Below are positions 61,170 to 64,000 of a stretch of 64,000 bases of DNA, in pieces. The position numbers were made by a program, and so were the translations under genes. The notes below the pieces were generated by a model that was given only the letters and a program-made list of their open reading frames with translations, did not search any database and was not told where the DNA came from. This DNA comes from Porphyrobacter sp. SLTP. Its GTDB lineage: Bacteria; Pseudomonadota; Alphaproteobacteria; Sphingomonadales; Sphingomonadaceae. How positions within the stretch are numbered: position 1 is the stretch's first letter; each line of letters begins with the position of its first letter. The stretch lies in NCBI RefSeq assembly GCF_009905735.1, contig NZ_JAAALE010000016.1, positions 1 through 64,000 of the forward strand, written 5' to 3'.

Positions 61170-61658
61170 TCACCTAGGCAGGGGGCGCGGGCGGGTCAAG
61201 CGGGCTTGGGCTTGGGCGAGAGTTAAACCGCTGAGCGGATCGCGCCAGTCGGGGGCGATGGTGCACGCCGGGTCCAGCACGAAGCGCCGCTGCGCAAAGG
61301 CCGGGTGGGGGATTTTGAGGTCCACAGAGCGCCACACGCCGCCGCTCCACAGAATGATATCGCAGTCCAGCACCCGATCGCCCCAACGCTGGCCGGGTCG
61401 CCGACCGAAAGCGCGCTCGGTATGCTTCAACGCCGCGAGCAGCGCGGTGGGGGTAAGCTCGCTCGAAAGCACCAGTGCCCCATTGGCAAAGCGCCGCTGC
61501 GCCGCGCCTATCGGTGCGGTCGCGATCACCGGTGCACGAGCAGTGACAGTGCCAAAGGCGGCGCATTCTTCCATCGCTGCCAGCACCACGTCCTGCGGGC
61601 GACCATAGAGATGGTGCCGCCGGTTGCTCCCCAGCGCGATCAGATAGGTGCTGGACAC
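61170..61658 (-). CDS. folK: 2-amino-4-hydroxy-6-hydroxymethyldihydropteridine pyrophosphokinase
   Basis: 162 residues, GTG start. YLIALGSNRRHH at the N-terminus, RRFANGALVLSSELTP and RWGDRVLDCDIILW plus IPHPAFAQRRFVLDP are the HPPK signatures. It activates the pterin for folate synthesis. The start is 4 bp after the amidase gene stop, so the two form an operon. Confidence 0.94.
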   Translation of the reverse strand: MSSTYLIALGSNRRHHLYGRPQDVVLAAMEECAAFGTVTARAPVIATAPIGAAQRRFANGALVLSSELTPTALLAALKHTERAFGRRPGQRWGDRVLDCDIILWSGGVWRSVDLKIPHPAFAQRRFVLDPACTIAPDWRDPLSGLTLAQAQARLTRPRPLPR

Positions 61659-61662
61659 CCCT

Positions 61663-62541
61663 TCAAATGTCCTGCGCGATCCGGCCGTAGAGCTGCGGGC
61701 GGCGGTCGCGGAAGAAGCCCATGCCGGCGCGGTGCTTCGCCGCCTGCGCCAGATCGAGCCGGGCGATCAGTACGCCGGTTTCGCTCGCGCCATATTCGGC
61801 GAGATAGTCGCCCCATTCATCGGTAATGAAGGAGTGACCATAGAAGTTCTGTGCCCCGCCATCCGGTCCTTCCGAACCGATGCGGTTGGCGGCGATCACC
61901 GGCATGCAGTTCGACACCGAATGACCGATCATCGCGCGCCGCCACATCCGGCTGGTGTCGAGGTCCGCGTCATAGGGCTCCGAACCGATCGCGGTCGGAT
62001 ACAGCAGCACCTCCGCCCCCATCAGCGCCATGACGCGCGCGCATTCGGGATACCACTGGTCCCAGCAGATTCCGACGCCGACCTTGACCAGCGCGCCATT
62101 CTCGCCCGGCACGTCCCACACCTTGAAGCCGTCATTGCCGGGGCGGAAATAGTACTTTTCCTCATAGCCCGGCCCATCGGGGATGTGGCTCTTGCGATAG
62201 GTGCCCTGCACCGCGCCATCGGGGCCGATCATCGCGAGGGTGTTGTAATAGTGATGCCCGTCGCGCTCGAAGAAGCTGGTGGGGATCGTCACTTTCAGTT
62301 TCGCGGCGAGTTCGCGCATGGCGATCACACTGGGATGCTGGAGCGTCGGGCGGGCGAGGGCGAACAGCGCCTCATCTTCCTCGCGGCAGAAATAGGGCCC
62401 GGAGAACAGTTCGGGCGGCAGGATCAGCTGCGCGCCTTGCGCTGCTGCCTCCTCGACCAAGGCTGAGACGGCAGCGATATTCGCGGCTTCGTCATCCGAG
62501 CCGAGGGCAAGCTGTAGGGCGGCGACAGTGATAGCGGTCAT
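61663..62541 (-). CDS. aguB: N-carbamoylputrescine amidase (nitrilase superfamily)
   Basis: 292 residues. The Glu-Lys-Cys triad is intact: LPPELF, YRKSHIPDG, GICWDQWYPE. YFRPGNDGFKVWD and SRMWRRAMIGHSV match the AguB type that frees putrescine from N-carbamoylputrescine. No agmatine deiminase gene is in view, though it often neighbours aguB. Confidence 0.93.
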   Translation of the reverse strand: MTAITVAALQLALGSDDEAANIAAVSALVEEAAAQGAQLILPPELFSGPYFCREEDEALFALARPTLQHPSVIAMRELAAKLKVTIPTSFFERDGHHYYNTLAMIGPDGAVQGTYRKSHIPDGPGYEEKYYFRPGNDGFKVWDVPGENGALVKVGVGICWDQWYPECARVMALMGAEVLLYPTAIGSEPYDADLDTSRMWRRAMIGHSVSNCMPVIAANRIGSEGPDGGAQNFYGHSFITDEWGDYLAEYGASETGVLIARLDLAQAAKHRAGMGFFRDRRPQLYGRIAQDI

Positions 62542-62559
62542 GCCGCCGCCCCTACCGCA

Positions 62560-63435
62560 TTACTTGGACTTCTTGAAGAGCAGCGTCATCCGGTCGCTTT
62601 CGCCCTTGTCCTTCAGGTCTTCGCGCTTGGTCGCCAGCGTCGGGGGCATTTCCCACACACCTTCGGGGTGATCGGCCGTGTCCTTGGGATTGGCGTTGAC
62701 CTCGCTCGAGGTGAGGAGTTCAAAGCCGTTGAGGCGCATGAAGTCGATCACGTCCTGCTGCTTCATGTAGCCCTTGGTGCCATTAGCATAGGACCACGGC
62801 GCATCGGCCTTGGCGCGGTGCTGGACGATCCCGATCAGGCCATCATCCTTGAGCAATTCGCGCATCGCCCGGATTTCGGTATCGGCGATCCCGGCACGGG
62901 TCGGGCCGTGCAGCGCGCGGATCACGAGGATGCGGTCGAAGGTGCCCTTCTGCTCGGCGGCCTTGTCGAGCGTCAACCCGCTGAACTTCTCCGCCGGCAG
63001 CCCGGTGTAGCCCGCCACTTCCGCGCCGAAGCCAGCCGCAGCATCGCGGATACGCTGCTGGCGGGCCGGATCGGGGGTGGCAGTCAGCGGATTGCTGTAA
63101 AGGCCGACCAACTGCCCTTCACCGCCCAGATAATGGCCGAGCAGGCGCGAATACCAGCCACCGCCGGGCGAATATTCGCCGACCTTCATGTGCGGGCCGA
63201 CATGGAAGAAGGCGAGCACTTCGGCGGGGTGACGGTGCACGTCACGCACCTTGTCTTCGGCGCGGGTCGGGTGGTTGAGCGCGCCCGACACGGCCTCGCC
63301 ATGCATTTTGTTGAAGGCGGCGGTATCGAGGACGTGGGCATCGCCGTGCTCGGCATGGTTCATGTGCTGGTGGGCCAGCAGCGGGGCCGCCACGGCAAGC
63401 GCGCTCGCAGCGGCGACAAGGATCAGTTTCTTCAT
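62560..63435 (-). CDS. exported class I methyltransferase-like protein
   Basis: 291 residues. A signal peptide (1-21, ending LLAHQ) is followed by a His-rich stretch (HQHMNHAEHGDAH). A class I methyltransferase-like fold follows: motif I equivalent VGEYSPGGGWYSRLL (about 97-111), a long Rossmann pattern and RALHGPTRAG. S-adenosylmethionine is not normally present in the periplasm, so either export is wrong or the protein does not use it. The ATG at 63435 has GGAGAGAGACC upstream. Confidence 0.8.
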   Translation of the reverse strand: MKKLILVAAASALAVAAPLLAHQHMNHAEHGDAHVLDTAAFNKMHGEAVSGALNHPTRAEDKVRDVHRHPAEVLAFFHVGPHMKVGEYSPGGGWYSRLLGHYLGGEGQLVGLYSNPLTATPDPARQQRIRDAAAGFGAEVAGYTGLPAEKFSGLTLDKAAEQKGTFDRILVIRALHGPTRAGIADTEIRAMRELLKDDGLIGIVQHRAKADAPWSYANGTKGYMKQQDVIDFMRLNGFELLTSSEVNANPKDTADHPEGVWEMPPTLATKREDLKDKGESDRMTLLFKKSK

Positions 63436-63528
63436 GGGGTCTCTCTCCGGAGGTGGAAATTTCGCTCGCCAGCACATGGCAATTGCCGCTTGCTAGCCTA
63501 TTTGTGGCCAATACCAATGGAGATTTCG

Positions 63529-64000
63529 ATGAGCAACTTGGACACGGTAATCATCGCAGGCGGCTGCTTCTGGTGCACCGAGGCGGTGTTCCGCGATGTG
63601 GTGGGCGTCACGATGGTCGAAAGCGGCTATATTGGCGGGACCAAGCCCAACCCGACCTACAAGGAAGTCTGCACCGGCACGACCGGCCACGCCGAGGGGA
63701 TTCGCGTCACCTTCGATACGGATGTGATCGGCCTGCCGCAGATTTACGACGTGTTCCTTGGCACGCATGATCCGACGCAGCTGAACCGTCAGGGGAACGA
63801 CATCGGGACTCAGTATCGCAGCGCGATCTTCCCGCTGTCAGACGCGCAGGGCGCCGAAGCCGAAGCCGCGATTGCGCGCTGGAACGCGGAGAATGGCAAG
63901 CTGGCGGTGACGACGATCGAAGGGCTCTCGGGCGGCGAGCAGACCGCGGCGTGGTATCCGGCTGAGGACTATCATCAGGAATATTGGGACGGCGAAGGCC
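63529..64000 (+). CDS. msrA: peptide-methionine (S)-S-oxide reductase (partial)
   Basis: 157 residues up to the right edge. The active-site GGCFWCTEAVFRDV and the later PTYKEVCTGTTGHAE and QYRSAIFP are MsrA. It reduces methionine-S-sulfoxide in proteins. The ATG 63529 has GGAG nine bases upstream; an in-frame ATG at 63517 is possible. The end lies beyond the window. Confidence 0.94.
   Translation, partial: MSNLDTVIIAGGCFWCTEAVFRDVVGVTMVESGYIGGTKPNPTYKEVCTGTTGHAEGIRVTFDTDVIGLPQIYDVFLGTHDPTQLNRQGNDIGTQYRSAIFPLSDAQGAEAEAAIARWNAENGKLAVTTIEGLSGGEQTAAWYPAEDYHQEYWDGEG

Overview
The window reads as a GC-rich alphaproteobacterial chromosome of the Sphingomonadales, most likely an Erythrobacteraceae member (Erythrobacter/Porphyrobacter type). 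The grounds are the many TonB-dependent receptors (one Oar-like), a bchE-bchJ pair for bacteriochlorophyll, a bacteriophytochrome with its heme oxygenase, an NDUFA12 complex I gene, and a gene order tRNA-Trp / secE / nusG / rplK / rplA. Density is about one gene per 1.15 kb. I see no insertion sequence, prophage or CRISPR array. An exact 16-bp parS site at 21259-21274 suggests the chromosomal replication origin is not far away. This is chromosome, not plasmid.

Layout. 1-3.97 kb: edge of a membrane regulator, a DUF2306 protein, gamma-glutamyltransferase and a cupin-like (JmjC-type) protein. 3.98-10.7 kb: an accessory island with a SLOG-type nucleotide-sensor fused to membrane segments, a divergent exported protein combining cysteine-paired Sel1/Hcp repeats with a trypsin domain, a small lipoprotein, and a TIR-FlgO-TPR protein. 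10.9-12.3 kb: an SPFH / ribbon-helix-helix / small membrane protein operon behind a strikingly AT-rich repeated site. 13.3-15.5 kb: bchE-bchJ away from any photosynthesis cluster. 15.7-22.5 kb: HPPD plus a VOC protein, two thiolase-family proteins, a crotonase and an acyl-CoA dehydrogenase. 22.7-29.1 kb: two TonB receptors and a Baeyer-Villiger-type monooxygenase. 29.3-32 kb: CinA-N protein, polysaccharide deacetylase and FemAB/BioF2-like acetyltransferase.

32.5-38.2 kb: the translation/transcription block tRNA-Trp, secE, nusG, rplK, rplA, split between nusG and rplK by a PAS-PAS-GGDEF-EAL gene of lower GC. 38.3-43.7 kb: aat, DUF2155, NDUFA12, DUF192, recX, a fatty-acyl-AMP ligase and a small protein. 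43.8-47.9 kb: DUF389, TelA, XpaC-like and PHA-region proteins. 48-51.2 kb: heme oxygenase and bacteriophytochrome, preceded by a PpsR/CrtJ-type operator. 51.2-53 kb: manC-manA. 53.1-57.3 kb: TonB transducer and Oar-like receptor. 57.6-64 kb: IPNS-type oxygenase, NupC-type transporter, queuosine-precursor transporter, tRNA-Lys, folK, aguB, an exported methyltransferase-like protein and the start of msrA.

The most unexpected structure is a repeated 3'-flank element found four times (after the acyl-CoA dehydrogenase, rplA, tRNA-Trp and nusG). It has three hairpins whose stems differ in sequence but keep pairing, joined by constant linkers, with an NTCC tetraloop in the first hairpin. In two copies it is followed about 27 nt later by a terminator. 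Together with the SLOG/Hcp-trypsin/TIR island and the PpsR-type site in front of the phytochrome, this is where I would look first.
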